Shown: positions 35,631 to 45,256 of the stretch, piece after piece
Numbering within the stretch: the first letter of the stretch is position 1
Layout of the letters: every line of letters begins with the position of its first letter
Assembly: GCF_000802185.1 (NCBI RefSeq)
Contig: NZ_KN676113.1
Coordinates: forward strand, 372,001-436,000
Length of the DNA stretch: 64,000 nt
Reading direction: 5' to 3'
DNA from: Belnapia sp. F-4-1
GTDB taxonomy: Bacteria; Pseudomonadota; Alphaproteobacteria; Acetobacterales; Acetobacteraceae
Made by a program: the position numbers and the translations under genes
Notes under the pieces: generated by a model
What the model saw: only the letters and a program-made list of their open reading frames with translations
What the model was told of the DNA's origin: nothing
The model's database searches: none

Positions 35631-38600
35631 TCGAGGGCGAAGCCGCCATCGTGCCCTCTGCCAACCAGGGCGCCCTGCTCCGGCTGGTGCTCGACAGCAT
35701 GCGGCACGGCATCGCCCTGTTCGACGCCGAGGACCGGCTGTTGGCCGCGAACGATCTGGCGCGCCGGCTTGGCGCCATCCCGGGCGACACGCTGCCGATC
35801 GGCGCCAGCCTCATGACGATCGTCCTGGCGCAGGCCGCCGCCGGCGAGTTCGGCGATGCCGAGGCCACCGAGGAGCGCATCGCCTCCGCGCGGAGCTTCG
35901 ACCGGTGCGCCCCCCAGCGCTATACCCGTACCCGCCCCGACGGCACCGTGCTCGAGATCGCCTCAGACCCGACGCCGGGTGGCGGTTTCATCATCACCTA
36001 CAGCGACATCACCGCCCGCGCCCGCGCCGAGCAGGCCGCCCGCGACCGCGCCGCCCTGCTGAGCGCGGCGCTCGACTCGATGCAGCATGGCTGCCTGATC
36101 TACGGGCCGGACGACCGCCTCCTCGCCGCCAACGCCCTCGCCGCCTCCAGCGCCGGCCTGGCACCGGAGGAGCTGGTCCCCGGCCGCCTCCGTGCCGAAC
36201 TCATCGCCCTCCAGCATGCCCGCGGCACCTTCGGCAGCGGCGAGGCGGCGGCGGCGGAGCGGGACCGGCTGCTCCAGCGCCCGGCCGGCGGCTACAACGA
36301 GATCACCCGCGCCACGCCGAACGGACGGGTCGTCAAGGTCGTCTCCAACCCCATCGGCCCCGACGGCGCCGGTGGCCATGTCGTCACCTATACCGACATC
36401 ACCCCCATCGCCCAGGCCGAGGCCGCCTCGCGGGCGCGTGCCGAGCTGCTCCAGACCATGCAGGAGACGATGCGGCATGGCATCGCCCTGTTCGGCCCGG
36501 ACCAGCGGCTGATCGTTGCCAATGACCTCGCCGCCGAACTGGCCGGCCTCCGCCCGGGGGAAATGCCGCCCGGCACGACCCCCGCCGGGATCGCCGCCCT
36601 CCAGCGCGCCCGCGGCCTGTTCGGCGAGGAGCCGGAGGCCGTGGCCGCCCAGGACCGCAACCTGCCGCGCCTTCTCCGCCGCCGGCTGCATGACGGCCGC
36701 ATCGTCGATGTCCGCTCCGACCCGACGCATGATGGCGGCTTCGTCATCACCTGGTCCGACGTCACGCCGCTGATCGAGGCGGAGAAGGCGGCCGAGGCGC
36801 GTGCCGCCACGCTCCAGGCCATGATCGAGAACATGCGCCACGGCGTCGCCCTGTTCGACCCCGAGGGCCGATTGGTGGCGGCCAACCGGCTGGTCAACGA
36901 CCTGGCCGGCATTCCGGCCGGGATGGCGGTGCCGGGCCGGCACATCGGCGAGCTGATCGCCGCCCAGCGCGAAGCCTCCGCCTCCGGTGACCCGGCGCTC
37001 GACGCGATGCACGCTGCCCAGGCCCTTGCGGCCGACCGCTCGAAACCGCAGCGGCATACCCGCCCCTCGCGGGACGGGCGGATGCTCGACGTCGCTTCCG
37101 ATCCCATGCCGGATGGCGGCTTCGTCATCACCATCACCGACATCACCGCCCTGACCCGCGCCGAGGCCGAGCTGCGCCAGCGTGCCGAGCTGCAGGAGGC
37201 GATGCTGCACGCCATCCGCCACGGCATCGCCCTCTACGATGCGGATCACAGGCTGATCGCGGTGAAGCGCCTCGGCAGCGGCCAGGGCAGCCTCCCCTTC
37301 CCCGAGGGCGATGGGCCGATGCCGCCCGGCACGTCCATGCTCGACGTCCTGCGCCGCCAGGCCGCGATCGGCGGCCTCGGCCCCGAGCCGGAGCGGGAGC
37401 TGGAGCGGCTGCTCGCGCTCGACCGGCGCCAGCCCCACCGCTACATGCGCCGCACCAGCGACGGGCGCCTGATCGAGATCCATTCCGACCCGATGCCGGA
37501 TGGCGGCTTCTCCATCGCCTTCGCCGACGTCACCCCCCTGGCCCAGGCGGAGCAGGAGGCGCATTCCCGCGCCGCCATGCTGCGCGCCGCGCTCGACACC
37601 ATGCGGCACGGCTTCATGCTTTTCGGCCCCGACCGCCGGCTGCTCATCTCCAACCGGCTGGCCAGCGAGATCGGCGGGCTCTCGGCCGAGGAGCTGGCGC
37701 CCGGCACAAGCCTCGACGACCAGCTCCGCCGGCAGCATGCCCGCGGCATGTACGGCGCGCCGCCGGAAAGCGACGAAACCCTGGCCTGGCTGCTGGAGGC
37801 CGACCGCGGCCAGTCCTGGCGGCGCACCCGGCACATGCCGGACGGCCAGGTGGTCGAGGTCTTCAGCGACCCGACGCCCGATGGCGGCTTCGTCGTCACC
37901 TTCACCGACATCACCGCCCGCGCCGAGGCGGAGGCCGAGGCCAGGCGGCGTGCCCGCGACCTCCAGGTCACGCTCGACAGCGTGCGCCACGGCATCGCCC
38001 TCTACGGGCCGGACCGCCGGCTGATCCTCGCCAACCGCCTGGCCGGGCCGCATCACGGCCTGCCCGGCCTGCCCGGGCGCACCGGGACCCCGTTCGACGA
38101 CATCCTCCGCGAGCAGTACGCCCTCGGCCATTTCGGCCCGGAGCCGGAGGCGAGCCGGCGCTACGCCACGGCGCTCGGCCGCGACCGCTCCCAGCCGGCC
38201 CGGATCCAGCGCCGCATGCAGGACGGCCGGGTGATCGACATCGCCAGCGACCCGACGCCCGATGGCGGCTTCGTCATCACCCAGTCCGACGTGACCGCCC
38301 TGGAGGAGGCCAAGGCCGAATCCTCCGACCGCGCCGCGACGCTGCAGCTGATGCTCGACAACATCCGGCACGGCATCTCCTATTTCGGCCCGGACCGCCG
38401 GCTGATCGCCTGCAACCGCCTGGCCGAGGAACTGGTCGGCGAAGACGGCCGCGTGCCGCTGCGGCCCGGCGATTCGCTCGAGGACATCGTGGACCGCAGT
38501 GCCGTCGTCGGCTCCTTCGGCACCGCCGAGGAGACCGCGGCGATCAAGGAGGCCCGGATCCACCTCGATCGCAGCAAGCCGGACCGCTACCTGCGCCGCA

Positions 38601-40561
38601 CCGGCGGCGGCCGGCTGGTCGAGATTTCCTCCAACCCGGCGCCGAATGGCGGCTTCGTCGTCACCCATTCCGACGTGACCGAGCTGCTGGAGGCGCAGGC
38701 CGCTGCCGCCGCCCGCGGCGCCCAGATCCAGCTCATGATGGACAGCATGCTGCACGGCATCGCGCTGTTCGACCGGGAACACCGGCTGGTGACCGCCAAC
38801 CTGCTTGCCGCCTGCCTCAACGGGCTCGACCCGGCCGCCTTCGAGCCGGGCCGCACCTGGAGCGAGGTGGTCGCGGACATCGCCGCCGCCGGCCTGCTCG
38901 ATCCCGGGGAGATCCCGCGGATCGTCGCGGACGACTACAGCCGCCCGCTCCGCTTCGTCCGGCCCGGCGCGGATGGCCGGGTGATCGAGGTCACCACCAA
39001 CCCGACGCCGGAGGGCGGCTTCGTCACCACCTATACCGACATCACCGCGCTCACCCGCGCCGAGGCCGCGGCGCGGGAGCGGGCCGGGGTCCTGCAGGTG
39101 ATGCTGGAGAATACCCGCCACGGCATCTGCTACTACGGTCCGGACCGCAGGGTGATCGCCGCCAATGCCCTCGCCGCCGAATTCGGCAGCTACTCGCCGG
39201 GCACCCTCCGCCCCGGCCGCAGCATCGAGGAGCTGGTGGAGGACCAGCTCGCCCACGGGGTCGGCGGCGAGAGCGGCGCGCGGGCGGCGCAGCTCGCCCT
39301 CGACATGGATCGCAGCCTGCCCTCCCGCTACACCCGCCCGACCGCCGATGGCCACATCATCGAGGTCACGTCCGACCCGACGCCGGGCGGCGGCTTCGTC
39401 GTCACCACCGCCGACATCACCCCCCTGGTCCGGGCGGAGGAGGAGGCGCGCAGCCGCGCCGCCATCCTCCAGGCCATGCTGGACAACAGCCGCCAGGGCA
39501 TCATCCTCTTCGACATGGGCGGGCGCGTCGTCGCCGCCAACGGCATCGCCGCCACGCTGAACGGCCTGCCGCCGGACGCGATCTGGCCCGGCCAGCCGAT
39601 CCAGGCGCTGATCCAGTTGCAGGCCGACAACGGCGACCTCGACCCGGCCGCCTTCGCCGACGCCCTAGCGATGGTGCCGCAGGACCGGCCCTGGGCGGTG
39701 CCGTCCACCCATCTCCGGACGCTCAACGGGCGGAAGATCGAGATCACCACCGACGGCGTCGGCGGCGTCGGCTACATCCGCAGCTACCGCGACACCACGG
39801 ACGAGCTGCGCGCCCGTGCCGAGCTGGAGCGCGCCCGCGACGCGGCCGAGGCGGCCAACCGCGCCAAGTCCCGCTTCCTCGCCACCATGAGCCACGAGCT
39901 GCGGACGCCGCTCAACGCCGTCATCGGCTTCTCCGAGGCCTATCTGATCGACAGCGACCCGGCCCGCCGGCTCGACTACGTGCAGTCGATCCATGAGGCC
40001 GGACGGCACCTGCTCTCGCTGATCGACGACATCCTCGACGTCACCCGTTCGGAGACGACCGGCTTCCAGATCACCGAGGGCCATGTGGCGGTGCTGCCGC
40101 TGGCCGAGGGTGCGGTGCAGATGATGCAGGCGACGGCGACGACGACCGGCGTCGCCCTCGGCGCCGCGCTGCCGCAGCGCCTGCCCCTGCTCCGCGCCGA
40201 CGAGCTGCGCCTGCGCCAGGTGCTGCTGAACCTCCTCGCCAATGCGGTGAAGTTCACCCCTTCCGGCGGCAGCGTGACCCTCGGCGCCGAGATCGCGCCC
40301 GAGGGCGACCTGGTGCTGAAGGTCAGCGACACCGGCATCGGCATCGCCGCGGCCGACATCCCGCGCGCCTTCGAACCCTTCACCCAGCTCGATTCCTCAT
40401 TGTCGCGGCGCTTCCCCGGCTCCGGCCTCGGCCTATATCTGTCGAGGGCGCTGGCCGAGGCGCAGGGTGCCACCCTCACCCTGGAGAGCAAGCCCGGCCA
40501 GGGCACCATCGCCTTGCTGCGCTTCCCGAAGAACCGCCTGCTGGCCGACCTGGCCGTCTGA
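35627..40561 (+). CDS. soluble histidine kinase with eleven tandem PAS units
   Basis: A 1644-residue protein with no signal peptide or membrane segment. Residues about 15-1400 are eleven repeats of 120-130 residues. Each has an early MRHGIALF-like motif (near residues 25, 152, 282, 403, 530, 659, 786, 913, 1041, 1163 and 1288) and a closing PDGGFVIT-type strand with D[IV]T. This is the PAS_7 type. Then come HisKA, with MSHELRTPLNAVIGFSEAY and phospho-acceptor H1423, and an HATPase domain with LLNLLANAVKFTP, DTGIGIA and GSGLGLYLSRALAE. No receiver domain is present, so a separate response regulator is needed. It overlaps ctaA by four bases. The signal is unknown. Confidence 0.92.
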   Translation: MIEGEAAIVPSANQGALLRLVLDSMRHGIALFDAEDRLLAANDLARRLGAIPGDTLPIGASLMTIVLAQAAAGEFGDAEATEERIASARSFDRCAPQRYTRTRPDGTVLEIASDPTPGGGFIITYSDITARARAEQAARDRAALLSAALDSMQHGCLIYGPDDRLLAANALAASSAGLAPEELVPGRLRAELIALQHARGTFGSGEAAAAERDRLLQRPAGGYNEITRATPNGRVVKVVSNPIGPDGAGGHVVTYTDITPIAQAEAASRARAELLQTMQETMRHGIALFGPDQRLIVANDLAAELAGLRPGEMPPGTTPAGIAALQRARGLFGEEPEAVAAQDRNLPRLLRRRLHDGRIVDVRSDPTHDGGFVITWSDVTPLIEAEKAAEARAATLQAMIENMRHGVALFDPEGRLVAANRLVNDLAGIPAGMAVPGRHIGELIAAQREASASGDPALDAMHAAQALAADRSKPQRHTRPSRDGRMLDVASDPMPDGGFVITITDITALTRAEAELRQRAELQEAMLHAIRHGIALYDADHRLIAVKRLGSGQGSLPFPEGDGPMPPGTSMLDVLRRQAAIGGLGPEPERELERLLALDRRQPHRYMRRTSDGRLIEIHSDPMPDGGFSIAFADVTPLAQAEQEAHSRAAMLRAALDTMRHGFMLFGPDRRLLISNRLASEIGGLSAEELAPGTSLDDQLRRQHARGMYGAPPESDETLAWLLEADRGQSWRRTRHMPDGQVVEVFSDPTPDGGFVVTFTDITARAEAEAEARRRARDLQVTLDSVRHGIALYGPDRRLILANRLAGPHHGLPGLPGRTGTPFDDILREQYALGHFGPEPEASRRYATALGRDRSQPARIQRRMQDGRVIDIASDPTPDGGFVITQSDVTALEEAKAESSDRAATLQLMLDNIRHGISYFGPDRRLIACNRLAEELVGEDGRVPLRPGDSLEDIVDRSAVVGSFGTAEETAAIKEARIHLDRSKPDRYLRRTGGGRLVEISSNPAPNGGFVVTHSDVTELLEAQAAAAARGAQIQLMMDSMLHGIALFDREHRLVTANLLAACLNGLDPAAFEPGRTWSEVVADIAAAGLLDPGEIPRIVADDYSRPLRFVRPGADGRVIEVTTNPTPEGGFVTTYTDITALTRAEAAARERAGVLQVMLENTRHGICYYGPDRRVIAANALAAEFGSYSPGTLRPGRSIEELVEDQLAHGVGGESGARAAQLALDMDRSLPSRYTRPTADGHIIEVTSDPTPGGGFVVTTADITPLVRAEEEARSRAAILQAMLDNSRQGIILFDMGGRVVAANGIAATLNGLPPDAIWPGQPIQALIQLQADNGDLDPAAFADALAMVPQDRPWAVPSTHLRTLNGRKIEITTDGVGGVGYIRSYRDTTDELRARAELERARDAAEAANRAKSRFLATMSHELRTPLNAVIGFSEAYLIDSDPARRLDYVQSIHEAGRHLLSLIDDILDVTRSETTGFQITEGHVAVLPLAEGAVQMMQATATTTGVALGAALPQRLPLLRADELRLRQVLLNLLANAVKFTPSGGSVTLGAEIAPEGDLVLKVSDTGIGIAAADIPRAFEPFTQLDSSLSRRFPGSGLGLYLSRALAEAQGATLTLESKPGQGTIALLRFPKNRLLADLAV
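35665..39825 (+). repeat. eleven in-frame tandem PAS-coding repeats
   Basis: Repeat units of about 365-390 bases within the kinase gene. Conserved blocks at DNA level include GGCGGCTTCGTCATCACC-like runs closing units and CGGCACGGCATCGCC-like runs opening them. The first ten units keep xHG in the opening motif; the eleventh reads RQG and lacks the PDGGF block. The pattern implies expansion by duplication followed by divergence. Confidence 0.85.
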
Positions 40562-40626
40562 ACCTCGTGTTTTCATCGTGTGATCGACGCCTCCGGTCCG
40601 GCGATCACGCTCTAGGAGCCCCCACT

Positions 40627-42069
40627 ATGCCGCTCGACACGCCGCTTTCGGTCACCGACCGCCTGTTCTTCGCCGAGGCGGGCCTCGACCGCGCCGGCGC
40701 CGAGCGCCTGGTCCGCGAGGCGCTGGCCGGCGCCGATGATGGCGAACTCTTCCTCGAATACCGCGAGAGCGAGGGCATCTCGCTCGACGATGGCCGCATC
40801 CGCTCCGCCACCTTCGACGCCACCCGCGGCTTCGGCCTGCGTGCCGTGGCCGGCGAGGCGGCCGGCTATGCCCATTCCGGCGAGCTGTCCGAGGCCGCGC
40901 TGAAGCGCGCGGCGGAGACGGTCGGCGCCGTCCGCCACGGCCATTCCGGCACGCTCGACCTCGCCCCGCGCTCCACCAATGCCCGGCTGTATGCCGACGG
41001 CAATCCGCTGGCGCTGCTCGATTTCGGCGCCAAGACCGCGCTCCTCGGCGAGATCGACGCCTTCGCCCGCGGCCGCGACCCGCGCGTCGCGCAGGTGATG
41101 GCCTCCATCTTCGGCGAGTGGCAGGCGGTGCAGATCATCCGCCCGGACGGCACACGCGTCGCCGATATCCGCCCGCTCGTCCGCCTCAACGTCGCCGTGG
41201 TGGTGGAGCAGGACGGGCGGCGGGAGACCGGCAGCCACGGCCTCGGTGGCCGCTTCGACTATGCCCGCATCCTCGCCGCCCCGGTCTGGCAGGCGGCGGT
41301 GGACGAGGCGCTGCGCCAGGCCCTCGTCAACCTCGACAGCGTCCCGGCCCCAGCCGGCGAGATGGAGGTGGTGCTCGGCCCGGGCTGGCCCGGCATCCTG
41401 CTGCACGAGGCGATCGGGCACGGGCTGGAGGGCGACTTCAACCGCAAGAAGACCTCGGCCTTCGCCGGCCTGCTCGGCCAGCGCATCGCCGCCCCGGGCG
41501 TCACCGTCATCGATGACGGCACCATGCCCGACCGCCGCGGCAGCCTCACCGTCGATGACGAGGGCACGCCCTCCAACCGCACCGTGCTGATCGAGGACGG
41601 CATCCTGACGGGCTTCTTGCAAGACCGGCAGAATGCGCGGCTGATGGGCGTCGCCTCCACCGGCAACGGCCGGCGGCAAAGCTACGCCCATATCCCCATG
41701 CCGCGCATGACCAACACGGTGATGCTGGGTGGCGAGCATGCGCCGGAGGAAATCCTCCGCAGCGTGAAGCGCGGCCTCTACGCGGTGAACTTCGGTGGCG
41801 GCCAGGTGGACATCACCAGCGGCAAGTTCGTCTTCTCCGCCTCCGAGGCCTACATGGTCGAGGACGGCAAGATAGGCGCCCCGGTGAAGGGCGCGACGCT
41901 GATCGGCAACGGCCCTGACAGCCTCACCAAGGTGACGATGGTCGGCAACGACATGGCGCTCGACCCGGGCATCGGCACCTGCGGCAAGCAGGGCCAGGGC
42001 GTTCCCGTCGGCGTCGGCCAGCCGACGCTGAAGCTCGCCGGCCTCACGGTCGGCGGCACCGCCGTATGA
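40627..42069 (+). CDS. tldD: metalloprotease TldD
   Basis: A 480-residue protein. The zinc-binding HExxxH is in ILLHEAIGHGLEGDFNRKKT. Later blocks include SFLxDRxxA-like GFLQDRQNARLMG, the RRQSYAHIPMPRMTNTVMLG segment and FGGGQVDITSGKFVFSASEA near residue 400. TldD forms a dimer with TldE/PmbA that degrades unfolded or modified peptides, and it is involved in CcdA turnover and microcin maturation. The pmbA partner is not in the window. The start at 40627 follows AGGAGCC. The end overlaps the GNAT gene by ATGA. Confidence 0.95.
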   Translation: MPLDTPLSVTDRLFFAEAGLDRAGAERLVREALAGADDGELFLEYRESEGISLDDGRIRSATFDATRGFGLRAVAGEAAGYAHSGELSEAALKRAAETVGAVRHGHSGTLDLAPRSTNARLYADGNPLALLDFGAKTALLGEIDAFARGRDPRVAQVMASIFGEWQAVQIIRPDGTRVADIRPLVRLNVAVVVEQDGRRETGSHGLGGRFDYARILAAPVWQAAVDEALRQALVNLDSVPAPAGEMEVVLGPGWPGILLHEAIGHGLEGDFNRKKTSAFAGLLGQRIAAPGVTVIDDGTMPDRRGSLTVDDEGTPSNRTVLIEDGILTGFLQDRQNARLMGVASTGNGRRQSYAHIPMPRMTNTVMLGGEHAPEEILRSVKRGLYAVNFGGGQVDITSGKFVFSASEAYMVEDGKIGAPVKGATLIGNGPDSLTKVTMVGNDMALDPGIGTCGKQGQGVPVGVGQPTLKLAGLTVGGTAV

Positions 42070-42536
42070 GCATCCGCCCGGCCCGGCCCGAGGAGGCGCC
42101 GGTCCTGGCCGCTATCGTCGAGCGGGCCTACGGCCCTTGGGTGGCGGTCGTCGGCCGCCGCCCGATGCCGATGGAGGACGACTACGCCGCCCGCATCGCC
42201 GCCGGCGAGGCCTGGGTGCTGGAGGAGGCGGGTGCGCCGGTCGCGCTCGTCGTCATCGAGCAGCACCCGGACCACCTGCTGCTCGACAACATCGCCGTCG
42301 ACCCTGGACGCCAGGGCCGCGGCGAGGGACGGGTGCTGCTCGATTTCGTCGAGGCCGAGGCGGCGCGGCGGGGTCTTCCGGAGGTGCGGCTCTACACTAA
42401 TGTGCTGATGGAGACGAACATCGCCCTCTACGCCCGCCGCGGCTATGCCGAGACCGGGCGCGAGGTGCAGAAGGGCTTCAGCCGCGTCTTCATGGCGAAG
42501 CCTGTCAGCGATTCCGCCGCCACAGCTCCTCGCTGA
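42066..42536 (+). CDS. GNAT family N-acetyltransferase
   Basis: A 156-residue acetyltransferase with the acetyl-CoA loop DPGRQGRGEGRVLLDFVEAE (the usual R/Q-x-x-G-x-G/A read as RQGRGEG). LDNIAVDP before it is the standard beta4 strand. Substrate unknown. It overlaps tldD by four bases and is convergent with tspO, overlapping it by 32 bases. Confidence 0.85.
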   Translation: MSIRPARPEEAPVLAAIVERAYGPWVAVVGRRPMPMEDDYAARIAAGEAWVLEEAGAPVALVVIEQHPDHLLLDNIAVDPGRQGRGEGRVLLDFVEAEAARRGLPEVRLYTNVLMETNIALYARRGYAETGREVQKGFSRVFMAKPVSDSAATAPR

Positions 42537-43035
42537 GCAGCGCCGCGAAGCCGATCCAGGCGGCATAGGGCGCCGCCATCCAGGCCGAGGCCGGATCGAC
42601 CCGCCGGGCCGCATCGACATAGGCGACGGCATTGGCGACCGTCACCCCGGCCTCCACCGTCGCCGCCCCTAGTCGCCGCTCGCCGAAGCCGAGCCAGAGC
42701 CAGAGCGCGTTTAGCACCTGGATGCCAAACCAGTGGCCGAGCGCCCGCTCCCGCGCCGGCCCGCGCGGCGCCGTCCAGATCCGCAGCCCGGAGAGCGTCA
42801 GCAGCGCATAGAGCGGCCCCCAGATGGCGAAGGCCGGATCGGGCGGGTTGAAGGGTGGCTTCTCCAGCCGCTCGTAGTCGCGCCGGATGCGTCCATGCAC
42901 CGGCGAGGGCGAGTAGCGCGCCGAGAACAGCGCCGAGGCCAGTACCGCCCCGCCCGTCACCAGCAGGCCGAGGCCGATATCCCGCTCGCGCCCGCCCCGC
43001 GGCACCGCCACCTGCCGTATCAGCGCCCCGTCCAT
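42505..43035 (-). CDS. TspO/MBR family protein (tryptophan-rich sensory protein)
   Basis: A 176-residue protein with five membrane segments, close to TspO length. The conserved YxRLxKPxWxPP-like segment reads DYERLEKPPFNPPDPAFAIW and is followed by GPLYALLTLSGLRIW. Other conserved tryptophans occur in ALWLWLGFGE. ATG 43035 was chosen because GGGAGG lies about 7 bases upstream; a GTG nine bases earlier is possible. TspO proteins bind tetrapyrroles or cholesterol-like ligands and modulate stress and tetrapyrrole traffic. It is convergent with the GNAT gene. Confidence 0.82.
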   Translation of the reverse strand: MDGALIRQVAVPRGGRERDIGLGLLVTGGAVLASALFSARYSPSPVHGRIRRDYERLEKPPFNPPDPAFAIWGPLYALLTLSGLRIWTAPRGPARERALGHWFGIQVLNALWLWLGFGERRLGAATVEAGVTVANAVAYVDAARRVDPASAWMAAPYAAWIGFAALLSEELWRRNR

Positions 43036-43092
43036 CGCCCGCACCTCCCGCCTGTCAGAGCGGAAACCGCAACTGGACAGACAGGTTCCGCC

Positions 43093-44439
43093 TCAGATCT
43101 CCGCATGCAGCAGCGCCCGCGCCGCATCGCCGCCCCAAGCCCGCTCATAGAGATGAAGCAGCCGGTCCGCCTGGGTCAGTCCGCTCGCCGCGATCTCGTC
43201 GAGCGGCGCCAGGTAGACCTCTTCGCCGAGCCCCCGCGCCCGCAGCCCGTCCCGCGCGATGGCGAGCACGTCGAGCGCCACCTCCCGCACGCGCCGGCCG
43301 CGGATGCCGGCCGTCAGCGCCTCGCGCGGCACCGCCGCCCGCAGCGCGCGGATCTCCTCCAAAGACCAGTCGCGGATCAGCGCCGCGGCCGCCTTCTGCG
43401 CCGCGTCGTCGTAGATCAGCCCGACCCAGAGCGCCGCCTGCGCCACAATCATCCCAGGCCCCCCGACATCGGAGCCACGCATCTCGAGGAAGCGCTTCAG
43501 CCGCACATCGGTGAAGGCCGTCGTCACATGGTCGGCGAAGTCGCCCACCGTCGCCCGCTCGCCCGGCAGGATGCCGAGCCTTCCGTCGAGGAAGTCGCGG
43601 AAGCTGGCGCCCGCCGCATCCAGCCAGCGCCCCTCGCGCATGACGAAATACATCGGCACGTCGAGCAGCCAGTCGGCGAAGCGCTCGAAGCCGAAGCCCT
43701 GCTCGAAGACCACGCCGGGGATGCCGGTGCGTGCCCCGTCGGTATCGGTCCAGACCTGCGCCCGCATGCTGCGGAAGCCGTTCGGCCGCCCCTCGGTGAA
43801 GGGCGAGTTGGCGAAGAGCGCCGTCGCCACCGGCTGCAGGGCCAGCGACACACGCAGCTTCTCGACCATGTCGGCCTCGTCGCCATAGTCGAGATTGGCC
43901 TGCACCGTGCAGGTGCGTTGCATCATGTCGAGGCCGAGCGAGCCCACCGTCGGCATGTAGCGCCGCATGATGGCGTAGCGGCCTTTCGGCATCCACGGCA
44001 TCTCGGCGCGCGAATGCGTCGGGTGGAAGCCGAGCGCGGCGAAGCCGACGCCCATCGGTCCGGCCACCTGATGCACCTCTCGCAGATGCGCCTCGAGTTC
44101 CAGATGCGTCGCATGCAGGTCGGCCTGCAACCCGCCGGAAAGCTCCAGCTGCCCCGCCGGCTCCAGGCTGATCGAGGCGCCGCCCCGCTTCAGCCCGATC
44201 GGCTTGCCGTCGTCGAGGATCGGCTCCCAGCCGAGCGCAGCCAACCCTTCGAGGATGGCGCGGATGCCGCCCTCCCCGTCATAGCCCGGACTCACGAAGC
44301 CGGTTCGGGTGAAGCCGAATTTCTCGTGCTCGGTCCCCACCGTCCATTCGCCGCGCGGCTTGCTGCCGGCGGCGAACCACTCGGCCAGCTGCCGCCGGTC
44401 GGTGATGGGCGTCAGGTCCGCTTCGCCAGGATTGGACAT
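43093..44439 (-). CDS. gshA: glutamate-cysteine ligase (plant/alphaproteobacterial type)
   Basis: A 448-residue enzyme. WTVGTEHEKFGFTRTGF is the glutamate-binding start; ISLEPAGQLELSGG is the conserved central block (S-x-E-P-G-G-Q-x-E-L-S-G type); MQRTCTVQANLDYGDEADMV follows. It joins glutamate and cysteine, the first step to glutathione. The length fits the alpha/plant family rather than the E. coli type. It lies 12 bases downstream of rsmE, in the pair order common in Alphaproteobacteria. Confidence 0.95.
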   Translation of the reverse strand: MSNPGEADLTPITDRRQLAEWFAAGSKPRGEWTVGTEHEKFGFTRTGFVSPGYDGEGGIRAILEGLAALGWEPILDDGKPIGLKRGGASISLEPAGQLELSGGLQADLHATHLELEAHLREVHQVAGPMGVGFAALGFHPTHSRAEMPWMPKGRYAIMRRYMPTVGSLGLDMMQRTCTVQANLDYGDEADMVEKLRVSLALQPVATALFANSPFTEGRPNGFRSMRAQVWTDTDGARTGIPGVVFEQGFGFERFADWLLDVPMYFVMREGRWLDAAGASFRDFLDGRLGILPGERATVGDFADHVTTAFTDVRLKRFLEMRGSDVGGPGMIVAQAALWVGLIYDDAAQKAAAALIRDWSLEEIRALRAAVPREALTAGIRGRRVREVALDVLAIARDGLRARGLGEEVYLAPLDEIAASGLTQADRLLHLYERAWGGDAARALLHAEI

Positions 44440-44451
44440 CCTCGCCTTCCG

Positions 44452-45228
44452 TCATGTCCCGGCCCGGGCGGAGTTGCCCAATGCCCCATCGTCAGTGGAA
44501 ATCGGTTGATCGTCCCAGTCGCCGGCCAGCGCCTGGAGAAGCGCGAGGCCCGTGACCGCCGCCGTCTCCGCCCGCAGGATGCGGGGGCCGAGGCTGGCGG
44601 TCGAAACAAAGGCGCGCCGCGCCAGATCGTCAAGCTCCACCCGTTCGAACCCGCCCTCCGGCCCGACGAGCCACGCCCAGGGGGCGTGCATCCCCTGGGC
44701 GACACGACCGAGGGACGGGCTTTTCCGCCGCTCGGCGCCGACGAGCAGGGGTATCCCATCCCATGCATCAAGCACCGCCGGCAAGGGGCGGGCCGGCTCG
44801 ACCTTAGGCAGGCCGAGCCGCTCGCATTGCTCCGCCGCCTCCTGGGCGATGGCGGCTAACCGTGTTGTGTTCACCCGGTCCGCCACGCTCCGCCGCGTGA
44901 GCACCGGCTGGATCAGGCCGATGCCGAGCTCCGTCGCCTTCTCCACCACCCATTCCATGGCGTCCCGCTTGAGCGCGGCGACCAGCAGCCGGGTATCGGC
45001 CTGCGGCACCTGCGGCCGTGCCTGCCGCTCGGGGGCCAGGGTGCAGCGGTCGCGGCGGATGGCAGCGATGCGCCCCTCCCACTCGCCGTCGCGGCCGTTG
45101 AACAGCAGCACGGCATCGCCGGGGCCGCGCCGCATGACGCTGCCGAGATAGTGCGCCTGGCCCGAAGTGGCGGGCACCTCGCGCCCGGCCTCGAGCGGTT
45201 GATCCAGGTAGAGCCGCGGGATGGACAT
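44452..45228 (-). CDS. rsmE: 16S rRNA (uracil1498-N3)-methyltransferase RsmE
   Basis: A 258-residue SPOUT methyltransferase beginning MSIPRLYLDQPLEAGREVPA. The N-terminal PUA-like RNA-binding part contains HYLGSVMRRGPGDAVLLFNG. The knotted SAM site comprises LVGPEGGFERVELDD and ASLGPRILRAETAAVTGLAL, the RsmE signature. It methylates U1498 in the ribosomal decoding region. The ATG at 45228 lies only 28 bases from the divergent ubiA start, so their promoters overlap. Confidence 0.95.
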   Translation of the reverse strand: MSIPRLYLDQPLEAGREVPATSGQAHYLGSVMRRGPGDAVLLFNGRDGEWEGRIAAIRRDRCTLAPERQARPQVPQADTRLLVAALKRDAMEWVVEKATELGIGLIQPVLTRRSVADRVNTTRLAAIAQEAAEQCERLGLPKVEPARPLPAVLDAWDGIPLLVGAERRKSPSLGRVAQGMHAPWAWLVGPEGGFERVELDDLARRAFVSTASLGPRILRAETAAVTGLALLQALAGDWDDQPISTDDGALGNSARAGT

Positions 45229-45256
45229 GGCGCCCTTTCGCTGGAACAGAGGGCGC

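Noticed and set aside
35963-39355. Very long open frame opposite the PAS kinase
   Set aside because: It mirrors the repeated codons of the real gene at high GC; its translation is low-complexity with no domain.
35665-39825. Regular DNA repeats as a CRISPR or satellite array
   Set aside because: The units are coding, about 375 bases long and encode PAS domains; no short direct repeats with spacers.
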